Assembly (NCBI GenBank): GCA_913774355.1
Contig: CAJYGB010000017.1
Span: forward strand, 106,673-170,672
Direction of reading: 5' to 3'
DNA length: 64,000 bases
DNA from: an uncultured Chryseobacterium sp.
GTDB taxonomy: Bacteria > Bacteroidota > Bacteroidia > Flavobacteriales > Weeksellaceae
The notes below the pieces were generated by a model. The model made no database searches and had not been told where the DNA came from. It saw nothing but the letters and a program-made list of their open reading frames with translations. This document shows positions 52,528 to 63,900 of the stretch, one piece after another (positions within the stretch are counted from its first letter, which is position 1; every line of letters starts with the position of its first letter). The translations under genes were made by a program, and so were the position numbers.

Positions 52528-54525
52528 ATGAAAAAGTCTACTATTTCAAAACCTCTTCTATTATTACCTTTATTATATGCAGGAATTTTCAATGCACAGA
52601 TAAAGGGCGATTTTCCTCAAAAATCGGCAGAAGAGCTTGCAAAACATCATGGCTACGACAGATGTGCGACAACTGAATATGAAGAATTTCTGAGAAAAAA
52701 TTTTCCTGGCAGAATGACTACCGAGCAGTTCGAAGCCTGGTTGAAACCGCTGATAGAAAAAGCAAAAACGGAGAAATCACAGAATGGTAATATTATAACA
52801 ATTCCTGTAGTGGTTCACGTTATTCATGGAGGACAGGCCTATGGTGCCGCACCAAATATTGTGGATGAGCAAGTAATGTCACAGATTACAGTAATGAATC
52901 AGGATTACCGTAAATTGACAGGAACTCCAGGATTCAATTCCAATGCGGTAGGGGCTGATGTTCAGATTGAGTTTGCGCTAGCTAAGGTAGATCCTCAGGG
53001 AAATCCTACAAATGGCATTGACAGGGTTAAAATGTGCCAGTCAACCTTTAAAAAAGATGCTATTGAAGCATTTGTAAAACCTGAAACCATTTGGGATCCT
53101 ACACAATATATGAATATGTGGAGCGTGGCCTTTGCTTCCCCAAATACCAATCTTTTAGGATATGCACAATTTCCGGACGGATCCAACCTTCAGGGGCTTA
53201 ATGCTGTTGGAGGACCCGATTTTACAGATGGAGTGGTTGCCAATTTTTCAACATTCGGTAGCAGCGACTTTGATACCAACGGTACATTTATCATGGGCGC
53301 CCCTTATGACAAAGGAAGGACTATGACCCATGAAGTCGGACACTTTTTAGGATTAAGACATATCTGGGGAGATGCTACCTGCGGTACGGATTATTGTGCA
53401 GATACTCCTGTCCATCAAACTTCCAACGGAGGTTGTCCTGCACATCCAAAGTCAAATACCTGCGGTACAGCCGATGAGATGTTTGAAAATTATATGGATT
53501 ATACGAATGATACTTGTATGAACATTTTTACGAATGATCAGAAAACAAGAATTGCGACAGTAATGAATAACTCTCCAAGAAGATCTTCCTTAAAAACTTC
53601 TACAAAAAATATTGTGATTCCATTATTCGCAAACGATGCTGAAGTAAAACTGGAAAGAGCATGCGGAATTCCGGTATGCGGAACTCCTCAGCCTTTACAG
53701 GTATCTATTTTCAATAGAGGAACAAGTGCTTTAACATCAGCTACTATTAATTATTCCATCAACGGAAATGCCCAGTCTTTCAACTGGACGGGAAATCTGG
53801 CACAGGACAAATCCCAGCTGATCAGTCTTCCGGTAGCGACTAATGCCACTGCAGGACCTGTAACCGTAACTATAGCTTCTGCAAACGGGGGGACAGATCA
53901 AAGATCTTCTAACAATAGCGTAATAGGAAGTTATGTAGGTGCGCCTACGACTGTGGGAACCAATGTTGTATTTAATCTTCAGTTGGATTATTATGGTTCT
54001 GAAATCACATGGACTCTGAAAAACAGTGCCGGGACTACGATATACAGTAGCCCTGCAGGCGGATATACAAACTCTGCGCCGAGTATGCCTTCTTTAATTA
54101 CACAGAACTGGACATTAAATCCTAATGAATGCTATACGTTTACAATAAATGATTCATATGGAGACGGTTTCTATTTGTACGGAGGATATTATAATATTAA
54201 AACAACATCAGGAGCAACACTTCTTGCCGGATCAAATTTCCCTACAACACAGAGCAGGCTTCTTAAGGCACAGGTTCTGGCTACAGGTGAAACACCTAAA
54301 AAAGATATATTTGGACTATATCCGAATCCTGCGAACGATGTGCTGAATATCACCAAAGTTTCCGAGAAAGCTACATTTGAAATCCACAATGCAGTAGGAC
54401 AGTTGGTGAAAGGTGGAAATATCAGTAATAATCAAGTAAGAGTTTCAGAATTAGTGAAAGGAGCTTATATTATTACCATTAAGGATGGAAAGCTTTCCGA
54501 AAGCATCAAGTTTATCAAAAATTAA
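52528..54525 (+). CDS. Secreted zinc metalloprotease, M43 (pappalysin-like) family, with T9SS sorting domain
   Basis: A 665-aa secreted protease. Signal peptide ends YAGIFNAQ. A propeptide region (about 25-90) is followed by an M43 catalytic domain with zinc motif HEVGHFLGLRH and the DYTNDTCMN Met-turn region, with several disulfide-forming cysteines. A beta-sandwich and a proprotein convertase-like P domain follow. The C-terminus (about 585-665) is a type A T9SS sorting domain: GLYPNPANDVLNITKVS and a final LSESIKFIKN. It should be exported across the outer membrane to act outside the cell. Confidence 0.9.
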   Translation: MKKSTISKPLLLLPLLYAGIFNAQIKGDFPQKSAEELAKHHGYDRCATTEYEEFLRKNFPGRMTTEQFEAWLKPLIEKAKTEKSQNGNIITIPVVVHVIHGGQAYGAAPNIVDEQVMSQITVMNQDYRKLTGTPGFNSNAVGADVQIEFALAKVDPQGNPTNGIDRVKMCQSTFKKDAIEAFVKPETIWDPTQYMNMWSVAFASPNTNLLGYAQFPDGSNLQGLNAVGGPDFTDGVVANFSTFGSSDFDTNGTFIMGAPYDKGRTMTHEVGHFLGLRHIWGDATCGTDYCADTPVHQTSNGGCPAHPKSNTCGTADEMFENYMDYTNDTCMNIFTNDQKTRIATVMNNSPRRSSLKTSTKNIVIPLFANDAEVKLERACGIPVCGTPQPLQVSIFNRGTSALTSATINYSINGNAQSFNWTGNLAQDKSQLISLPVATNATAGPVTVTIASANGGTDQRSSNNSVIGSYVGAPTTVGTNVVFNLQLDYYGSEITWTLKNSAGTTIYSSPAGGYTNSAPSMPSLITQNWTLNPNECYTFTINDSYGDGFYLYGGYYNIKTTSGATLLAGSNFPTTQSRLLKAQVLATGETPKKDIFGLYPNPANDVLNITKVSEKATFEIHNAVGQLVKGGNISNNQVRVSELVKGAYIITIKDGKLSESIKFIKN

Positions 54526-54550
54526 CATTTATTTAATAGAAATTAAAAAA

Positions 54551-54590
54551 ACAAATAATCCTCAGGTTAACCTGAGGATTATTTGTTTTT
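54551..54590 (+). terminator. Perfect 36-bp palindromic terminator
   Basis: 54551-54568 and 54569-54586 are perfect reverse complements (18 bp each), with core AATCCTCAGGTT, followed by T. Because of its symmetry it can work on both strands. The core is shared with the terminator at 57762-57800. Confidence 0.85.
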
Positions 54591-54666
54591 TTTACAATTA
54601 TGGTGTCAAAATTATTTTTTTTTAGTTAAAAAGGTTAAGAATATAATATTTGCAGCATAAAATATT

Positions 54667-54674
54667 TATATTTG
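54667..54674 (+). promoter_or_regulatory. -7 element of the first reprolysin-like protease gene
   Basis: TATATTTG, 23 bp before ATG 54698. Another candidate (TAATATTTG-like) lies 20 bp upstream. Confidence 0.5.
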
Positions 54675-54697
54675 GCGGGTAAATTTAATTAAATGTT

Positions 54698-57600
54698 ATG
54701 AATAAATTTTTTACTGCCTTACTGTTAACGGCTTTAGGGGGTACTGTCTTCGGCCAATGGACGCCCACTTCATTTAAAAAAGAAGACAATAAGAGAAAAA
54801 GTGCGGAATTTACGGTAAGTAAATCTAATGTAAGAACCAACGGGTACTACAAATTAGACCTGGACTTACTGAGATCTCAGCTGAGAAATGCGCAGGAGAT
54901 GGGAGCTAATGCAAAGCCGGTGACTATTTCTATACCTACCCTTAGTGGAAGAATAGAGAAATTCTCGGTATACAGCTTTCCTGTAGTGGTGAAAGAACTG
55001 GCAGATCAATATCAGTTAGGTTCTTATGTAGGAGTAGGAGTAGACGATCCTACAAAATATTTAAGATTTTCGTTAGCTCCAAATGATTTCCAATCCATGA
55101 TTATCGGAGACGGGAGCTATGAATTTATCGAACCTCAAATTGGTGATAAAACCATTTATGAAGTACACCCTAAAACAAATAAAACACCGGGCAGTACATT
55201 TGTATGCGGTACAGACGAAACGGCATCTCAGAAAAAGCAAATTGCCGGACTGTTGAAAAATGGTAGTTCTTTTACCAATCAGCCAGGTAGTTTTTCTAAA
55301 TCTTCCGATAAAAAATACCGGACTATGAGATTGGCAATGTCGGTAACCGGAGAGTATACTCAATTTTTTGCGACCCAGGCTAACTTGCCTGCTACCGCTA
55401 CCGATGACCAGAAGAGAGCGGTAGCTCTTGTTGCCATAAATGCTACTTTAACCAGAGTGAATGGAGTCTTTGAGAAAGATTTTGCTCTACATTTGAATCT
55501 TCAAAGTTATCCCTCAATTATTTACACCAATGCGGCTACGGACCCTTACTCTGATGCCGGTCCTGGAGTTGCCGGTGCCTGGAATGGGGAATTGATGAAT
55601 GTTTTGCACACAAATGTTGGAGATGCGAATTTTGATATAGGGCATTTATTCGGAGCTTCCGGTGGCGGAGGTAATGCAGGATGTATTGGTTGTGTTTGCA
55701 GCAATGATATGACAACTGATCCAGACGGTTCTCCTGAAGCATACAAAGGATCAGGCTTCACTTCTCCTGCTAATAATATTCCTCAGGGAGATAACTTTGA
55801 TATAGATTATGTTGCTCATGAGATGGGACATCAATTAGGAGGTAACCATACATTTTCTCACGATCTTGAAGGCTCCGGAGTGAATATGGAGCCGGGTTCC
55901 GGATCTACCATTATGGGATATGCCGGAATTACAGGACCAACTACTGATGTTCAGGCCCACTCAGATGCATATTTTCATGTAGCAAGTATTGAACAAATAT
56001 TAGAAAATCTGCAAACTACAACTTGCGATGTTGAGAATTCTGTAGCTAATGACCCTCCGGTAATTACCGCTTTACCAACTTATAACATTCCTAAAGGAAC
56101 TGCTTTCGTTTTAACTGCTTCAGCTACGGATGCACAAGGTGATCCAATGACTTATTCGTGGGAAGAAATAGATGATGCAAGTACAACGATTAATAAAAAC
56201 AATTTAGGGACAACTTCGACGGGAGCATCTTTCCGTTCTGCTATACCTTCCGCCAGCCCTACAAGATATTTCCCTGCGCTTTCTTCTGTATTAAGTGGAG
56301 TACTAGACAATAGCAATAATACCTGGGAATCTGTATCTATGGTTCCGAGAACGACCAACTTTGCTGTGACGGTAAGGGATAATAATGCCAATGCGTTGCA
56401 ACAACAAACACAGTATGCTACTCAAACTATTATAGTAGGAGACAATGGACCATTTAAAATAACAACTACGGCGGCAGAAGCAAACGGTTCCCCTACACCT
56501 ATCTCGTGGGCCGTTGCAAATACTACTGCTGCACCATATAATGTAGCAAATGTTAAAGTAGAATATACAACAAATAATGGTAGTACATGGACTTTGCTTT
56601 CAGCCTCAACACCAAATGATGGTTCTGAGAGTTTTACTTTTCCTACTTCATTGAATGGAACTACAATTAAAGTGAGAATATCTTCCATCGGAAATGTATT
56701 CTACGCTATTGGAAGTGTTGTGCTTAATCCATTATCGCCTTGTAGTAGTACGGCACCTTCCGGACTTACGGTAATTCCTTCACTGGGCGGAGCTTCTATC
56801 TATTGGACGCCATACTCAGGAACTTCTACTACTTATATTGTACGTTATAAGAAAACTACTGCAACTACCTGGACGCAAGTAACTACATCAGGATCTGCAA
56901 TCAATGTTAGTGGCTTAACAGCCGGAACTTACGAAGCTCAGGTAGCTGCCGTATGTTCTGGTACTACAGGTTCGTATTCTGCATCCGTAAATTTTACAGT
57001 AACTACTTATTCTACTGTTACCTATTGTGATTCTTCTACAGTGTATGCGACGGGTGAATATATTTCAAATGTTTCTTTATCAAATGTGAACAATACTTCA
57101 GGAGCCTCTACTTATACTAATTATACAGCAAACCCTGCACTGCAGATTAACCTGGTAAAAGGAGCAGCCCCTTATGCTTTAACAGTAGGGGTTGGAAGCG
57201 CAACTCCATACGATGGTGCTTCAGTATGGATAGACTGGAATAGAAACGGAACATTTGAGGATTCTGAAAAAGTATTGAATGCTGCGGTATCGGCTACTGC
57301 TACATCTCAATATACTTCATCAGTTACAGTACCTTCTACTGCAGTAGAAAATCAGCCGTTGAGGATGAGGGTAGTATATATATATGCAGGTGCTAATAAT
57401 AACGGTGCATCTATTCCTTCTTCTTTCGCATGTGGTACTAATTTCTATTATGGAGAGACAGAAGACTATAATATAATGGTAGCATCAGTATTGGCCACAA
57501 ACGACGTAGCAGATCCTAAGAACGGTATTCAGATTTATCCGAACCCGGTATCAGATATCCTAAACATTACCAAAGTATCAGACAAGGCAACTTACAAAAT

Positions 57601-57745
57601 TTACAGTGCTGCCGGTCAGTTGGTGAAACAGGGGACGATTGACGGCGGACGGATTAATGTTGCGGAACTGATTAAAGGTGGATATGTAATTTCTGTTGAA
57701 GATAAAGGAAAAGATACATTCAATTCCAAATTTATCAAGAAATAA
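54698..57745 (+). CDS. Reprolysin-like metalloprotease with FN3, GEVED and T9SS sorting domains
   Basis: A 1015-aa secreted metzincin. Signal peptide ends GGTVFG. The N-terminal region (20-165) resembles that of the downstream gene. The catalytic domain (about 205-450) has HEMGHQLGGNH (zinc, residues 374-384). A beta-sandwich (about 470-675) is followed by one FN3 domain (about 685-765), one GEVED domain (about 775-930; WIDWNRNGTFED, GETEDYNI) and a C-terminal T9SS type A sorting domain (YPNPVSDILNITKVS onward). It probably cleaves host or environmental protein; substrate unknown. Confidence 0.92.
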   Translation: MNKFFTALLLTALGGTVFGQWTPTSFKKEDNKRKSAEFTVSKSNVRTNGYYKLDLDLLRSQLRNAQEMGANAKPVTISIPTLSGRIEKFSVYSFPVVVKELADQYQLGSYVGVGVDDPTKYLRFSLAPNDFQSMIIGDGSYEFIEPQIGDKTIYEVHPKTNKTPGSTFVCGTDETASQKKQIAGLLKNGSSFTNQPGSFSKSSDKKYRTMRLAMSVTGEYTQFFATQANLPATATDDQKRAVALVAINATLTRVNGVFEKDFALHLNLQSYPSIIYTNAATDPYSDAGPGVAGAWNGELMNVLHTNVGDANFDIGHLFGASGGGGNAGCIGCVCSNDMTTDPDGSPEAYKGSGFTSPANNIPQGDNFDIDYVAHEMGHQLGGNHTFSHDLEGSGVNMEPGSGSTIMGYAGITGPTTDVQAHSDAYFHVASIEQILENLQTTTCDVENSVANDPPVITALPTYNIPKGTAFVLTASATDAQGDPMTYSWEEIDDASTTINKNNLGTTSTGASFRSAIPSASPTRYFPALSSVLSGVLDNSNNTWESVSMVPRTTNFAVTVRDNNANALQQQTQYATQTIIVGDNGPFKITTTAAEANGSPTPISWAVANTTAAPYNVANVKVEYTTNNGSTWTLLSASTPNDGSESFTFPTSLNGTTIKVRISSIGNVFYAIGSVVLNPLSPCSSTAPSGLTVIPSLGGASIYWTPYSGTSTTYIVRYKKTTATTWTQVTTSGSAINVSGLTAGTYEAQVAAVCSGTTGSYSASVNFTVTTYSTVTYCDSSTVYATGEYISNVSLSNVNNTSGASTYTNYTANPALQINLVKGAAPYALTVGVGSATPYDGASVWIDWNRNGTFEDSEKVLNAAVSATATSQYTSSVTVPSTAVENQPLRMRVVYIYAGANNNGASIPSSFACGTNFYYGETEDYNIMVASVLATNDVADPKNGIQIYPNPVSDILNITKVSDKATYKIYSAAGQLVKQGTIDGGRINVAELIKGGYVISVEDKGKDTFNSKFIKK

Positions 57746-57761
57746 TATAAAACTTCATTTC

Positions 57762-57800
57762 AATAATAAAATCCTCAGGTCATCCTGGGGATTTATTATT
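57762..57800 (+). terminator. Palindromic terminator of the first reprolysin-like gene
   Basis: AATAATAAAATCCTCAGG (57762-57779) pairs with CCTGGGGATTTATTATT (57784-57800), including one G-T pair and one unpaired base, around a 4-nt loop. The A/T-rich lower stem replaces a T run. Confidence 0.75.
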
Positions 57801-57952
57801 TACAATCCATAGGAAATAATTCCAAAAAGTGAGATATTAATATTTATATAAAAATGCTTATAATTTCTCTCATTTTAAAAACATAATTTAAATCGTTGTG
57901 ATATAGATAGGAAAAAAATGAATGTATTTTTAAATTAATAATAAAAAATGTT

Positions 57953-57960
57953 TAGCTTTG
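57953..57960 (+). promoter_or_regulatory. -7 element of the giant protease gene
   Basis: TAGCTTTG matches TAnnTTTG, 29 bp before ATG 57990. The rest of the 57801-57989 spacer is AT-rich without other signals. Confidence 0.5.
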
Positions 57961-57989
57961 TGTAATTAATAGAATATATTGAGAAAGTT

Positions 57990-60900
57990 ATGAAGAAAAT
58001 TTTTACTTCTTTCTTTTTCCTCTTTCTGTTTGCGGTTACCAGTGCACAATGGAGTCCTGCAACATTTCGGGGGGAAAAGACGAGAGTGAGTTCTGAAATA
58101 AAGAACTATTACTCTCTCGACATTTCTTTACTAAAGTCTCAATTGGCAAAAGCGCAGGAAACGGGAAAAAATGCAAAGCCCGTTACCATATCTTTGCCAA
58201 CTTTAGAAGGAAAAATTGAAAAATTTGCCGTTTACAGCTTCCCTGTGGTCGTAAAAGAACTGGCAGATCAGTATCAGTTAGGATCTTACGTAGGTGTTGG
58301 GATTGATGATCCCGGCAAATATTTAAGATTCAGTTTGGCGCCTGGCGATTTTCAGTCGATGATCATCAAAGATGGTACGTCTGAATTTATAGAGCCGGTC
58401 GACAAAGGTAAAACGGTTTATGGGGTGCACTCAAAAACTGATAAGAGCAATGAAGGATTTCTTTGTTCTATGAATGAAGATAAACTATCTAAACAAGAGA
58501 TAGCAAATCTTTATAAAGCAGGAAAGACATTCGCAAATCAGCCTATGAACTTTGCCAAATCTTCTGATAAGAAATACAGAACGATGAGGTTGGCAATGTC
58601 TGTAACGGGAGAATATACTCAATATTTTGGGGGAACTGTTGCAAATGCTTTAATTGCGATTAATGCAACCATGACCAGGGTAAACGGTGTATTCGAAAAA
58701 GATTTTGCTTTACACTTGAATTTACAAAATTTCCCGGGAGTAATTTACACGAATCCCGCGACTGACCCTTATTCAGCTGCAGCGGCAGGGGTTGCTGGAG
58801 CATGGAACACAGAATTACAGCAAACTTTAACAGCAAATGTTGGTAATGCCAACTACGACATCGGTCACTTATTTGGTGCTTCCGGTGGCGGTGGTAATGC
58901 AGGATGTATTGGCTGCGTTTGTGTAGACCCGACATCTTCTGTGCCTAAAGGTAAAGGTTCAGGATTTACTTCTCCGGCAGATGGTATTCCGCAAGGAGAT
59001 AATTTTGATATTGATTATGTCGCCCACGAAATGGGACACCAGCTTGGAGGAAACCATACCTTCTCCCATGCTCTTGAAGGTACAGGGGTGAATGTTGAGC
59101 CGGGTTCTGGTTCAACCATTATGGGATATGCGGGGATTACCGGAGCCAATACCGATGTACAGGCACACTCGGATCCTTACTTCCATGCAGCTACTATCGG
59201 TCAGGTTCAGGCAAACCTGATAAGTAAGACCTGTGATATTGAAACAAGCATCAGCAACAATCCGCCGGTTATTGCTGCTTTATCCACCTACAATATTCCT
59301 AAAGGAACGGCTTTCGCCCTAACAGCTTCTGCAACGGATCCTGAAAATGATCCGATAACGTACTGTTGGGAGGAAATGGATAATGCAAGCGTTACCATTA
59401 ATAAAAATAATTTAGGTACCACAACTTCAGGTGCCTCGTTTAGGTCATTTAACCCTACCACAAGCCCTACTAGATATTTCCCTAAGCTATCTTCAGTATT
59501 GGCAGGGGTTTTAAATAACTCAAATAATGGATGGGAATCTGTTTCCACGGTAGCGAGAACTACCAACTTCAGGGTGACGGTGAGGGATAATAATCCTGAT
59601 CCTGCGCAGCAGCAGACCCAATTTGCCAACCAGCAGATTATTGTCGGAAATGATGGTCCGTTTAAAGTAACTACCACTACCGCATACAGCAATGGTCCGA
59701 CCAATGTAACCTGGGATGTGGTAAATACAACGGCAGCTCCTTATAATGTTGCAAACGTTAAAATTGATTATACTACTGATAATGGTGTAACCTGGACGGT
59801 AGCTTCTGCTTCTACAGCTAATGACGGAAGTGAGGTTTTAAATTTAACTGGTCTTACTGTCGGAGGTACTGTTAAAATAAGGGTAAGCTCAATAGGAAAC
59901 GTATTCTATGCAATCGGAAGTGCTACGATCACTTCTTTGTTGAATTGTACAGGTGCTGCTCCAACAGGTATTGTTGTTTCTGCAATAACTCAAACTACAG
60001 CTACTGTAACTTGGGCGGCTACGGCAAATTCAACTTATGTGGTTCAGTACCGTCCTGTTGGAAGTGCAACTTGGATTACAGTTAACAGTACAACAAACTC
60101 TGTTAACCTTACCGGTTTAAGTGATGGTATTCAGTATGAAGTTCAGGTATCTACGGTTTGTTCAGGTGTTCAGGGACCGTTCTCTGCATCTACGAACTTT
60201 ACCACTCTAGGTCTTACCTACTGTACAATGACATCTAGTAACCCAACAGAAGAATATATTTCTAATGTTACCGTAACTCCGGTAGGAGCTGGTGTAATGA
60301 GTAACAACTCTGCGGGTGCTACTTATACAGACTACTCTACTACGCCAAGTGCATTGGTAAATTTAGTGATTGGTTCTACAGGAAATACTGTTTCAGTTGG
60401 TAAATCCTGGACAGGAACCGTATTTAGTGAGGCTGTTGGTGTTTGGATCGACTTTAATAGAAACGGAGTTTTTGAAGCTACTGAGCAGGTAATGAATTCT
60501 GCGGCAAGTACTACCACTCCTGTTTCGGCTACGTTCAATGTTCCTGCTACTGCTTACAACGGACCGGCAACCACAAAAATGAGAGTTGCATTACAGTTTA
60601 GTTCTTCTCCGGTAATGTGTACAAGTTATACATACGGTGAAGTTGAAGATTATGCTGTAAAATTAATACAGCCTATTGCATGTACTAGTAATGCTCCTTT
60701 AAATCTTTCTGTAACAAATATTACTGCGACTTCTGCATATGCAACGTGGGATCCTGCTACAGGAGCTACTTATGTATTACAATACAGACCTGTAGGTTCT
60801 ACAGCTTGGACTACAGTTCCTTTAACAACAAATGCTTATACTATTAGTGGTTTAACTGAATCCACTCAATATGAAGTTCAGGTAGCCTATGTTTGTTCAG

Positions 60901-63900
60901 GTACAACGGGTGCGTATACTACACCATATCAGTTTACTACTCCGGCGGTTACTTATTGTACAATCACTTCGACCAACAATACAAACGGGTATATTTCTAA
61001 CGTAATGGTGAGCCCGACGAACTCTTATGTGATGAGTAACAATTCAGGAGCAAATACTTATACCAATTATTCTGCAGATCCTACCAAATTGATTACTTTG
61101 GTTCGTAACTCCACCAATAACGGTATTTCTGTTTCTAAATCCTGGTTAACGACTACCACGTCTTCACTTGCAGTAGGAGCCTGGATCGATTTTAACAGAA
61201 ACGGTATTTTTGAAGCCTCTGAAAGAGTGATCAGTACAACAGCAAATACGACAACTCCTATCACTTCAACGTTTACGGTTCCTACAACTTCTTATAACGG
61301 GCCATTAACGCTTAGAATGAGAGTAATCTTCTCTACCGCTACGATCTCAGACCCTTGTGCTACTGTAGCCAATGGGGAGATTGAAGATTATGCAGTGAAG
61401 ATTATTGACCTTGCGCCTTGTACTACTGCTCCTCCATCGCCAATTGCTGTAACCAATGTTACCGCTTCTACGGCTTTGGTTTCCTGGATCAGTGCGACAG
61501 GTGCTACCTATACATTGAGATATAGAACAGGTACAGGTACCTGGACGGTTATTAACCCTGCTACAAATCCTTACACGATTCAGAACTTAAATGCTTCGAC
61601 GACGTATGAAGTGCAGGTGGCAACGATCTGTGGCGGTACTACAGGAGCTTGGTCAGGATCCGTAAACTTTACGACTCCGGCTTCAACTTATTGTACTCCT
61701 ACCACAACAAGTGTAACCAACGGTTTTATTAATAATGTTACGGTAACGGGTACCAATACACCGATGATGTCGAATAACTCCGGTTCAAGTACTTATACGG
61801 ATTACTCCAACGATGCTACAAAGATCATTACACTGGCACGTAGCTCCACAGGTAACGTATTATCCGTAGGACGTACGATTTTATCAGGTACCTATTCCAC
61901 TTATGCATGGCTTGACCTAAATGGTGACGGTGTATTCGATAACAACCCAATCGGTACAGGCGGAGGTGAGCGAATTATGAACTTAGGATATTCTTCTACA
62001 ACTCCGGTTACAGCTACATTTGCGGTGCCGGCATGGGCATACAGCGGTACGAACAAAGTGAAAATGCGTGTGATCGTATATTACCTTACACCAGCCAATG
62101 CATGCTCACCACTTACAAGTGATGGGGAAGTTGAAGATTACCAGGTGAAATTTATAGACATCCAGCCATGTACTACAGCGGCTCCTACAGGAATCACTGT
62201 AACAAATATTGCAGCAACCACCGCTACCGTATCATGGATCTCTTCTACAGGAGCGACTTATCAGGTAAGATGGAGAACCACAAACCCTGTAGGTACATGG
62301 ACTACTTCTACTGTAATTGCAGGTAATACCTTTAATATTCCAGGTCTTACGGAGCAGACCGCTTATGAGGTTCAGGTTTCTACCATTTGTGGAGGAACAC
62401 AGGGCCCTTGGTCTACATCGGTACCATTTACCACAACACCGATTATCTACTGTAATATGACAGGTACGGGAACTACGGATTACATTTCAAATGTTACCAT
62501 GACTTCCGTTAACCCAGGTATTCCTCCGATGAGTAATACCTCAGTACAGACCAATTATATCAGTTACACAACTCCGGCTACCCTGATCAATCTTGAGATT
62601 GGTTCTAACGGAAATAAGATTTCAGTAGCTAAAGGAGGCGGGCAGAGTGATGCTGTATCTGCGTGGATCGACTTTAACAGAAATGGAGTATTTGAATCTA
62701 CAGAACAGATTATGAATTCTGCAGCAAGTCCTACAACTCCTGTAACGGCATTATTCAATGTACCTTCAACAGCATATAACGGTCCGCTTACAACAACCAT
62801 GAGAGTTGTATTGAAACGCTCAAGCGCACCGGTGATGTGTCAGAATGCAGTGAATGGGGAAGTTGAAGATTATGCGGTAAAATTGAGACCTTGCTCTACA
62901 ACAGCACCTACAAATATCTCATTTAATACCATTACGCATACTTCCGCAAACGTAACATGGACAGTACCGACAGGAGGTCTTACGTTTATCGTGAGATATA
63001 GAGTTCAGGGTACTTCGACATGGACGGAAGTTGTCGTTTCAACATTAAACGGTAATCCGCCGTTGGCTTTAACCGGGTTAACTCCGGCTACAACCTATGA
63101 AGTACAAATGGCCGCAACTTGCGGAACGACTGCAGGAACATACACGCCATCGCAGACATTCACAACAAGATGTGATCCTACACCACCGGCTGTAACTGTA
63201 AGCAACGTTACCACAAACTCTGCGGTTGTAACATGGGCACCGGTTGTACCAAGTGCAACCTATGTGGTTCGATACAGAGTTACAGGAACATCCCTGTGGA
63301 CAACAATAAATGTTACTGCAGCTCCTTTAAATACGTATACGCTAACCGGTTTAAGCCCGTATACAACTTATGAGGTACAGGTTGCGAATATCTGTAACGG
63401 GGAAACAACGGTAAATACCTGGTCTAACCCTAAAGTATTTACAACACAAAGAACATGTGAATTGCCTCCTCCGGGATTAACCATCACCAATCTTACACCG
63501 ACAACGGCGGTAGTGGTTTGGGATGCATTCCCGGGTGCGACGTATATCCTTCGATATAGAAAAGTGGGTATTCCGAGCTGGACAACGGTAACTTCCAATA
63601 CGAATACCATTACCTTAACAGGTCTGTTGGAGTTGACACCGTATGAGATGCAGGTAGCTAACGTATGCAGCGGAACGCCGGGCACATATACGCTTCCTTA
63701 TTATTTCACAACACCAACGGTAGTGTATTGCCAAATGCAGGCTACGACGGCAAGTGCGAATTACATTTCAAAAGTAACCGTTACGCCTAATGGCAAACCT
63801 GTAATGACGAATGTGTCAGCAGCATCGAACTATACCGACTACACGGGAGATCCGACCACGTTCATCGAACTGATCCAGGGATCTGCGGATAATAAGATCA

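Noticed and set aside
58660-63685. Several minus-strand frames of 65-138 codons across the FN3/GEVED region
   Set aside because: They repeat at the same place in each module, so they are shadows of the repeated plus-strand coding sequence.
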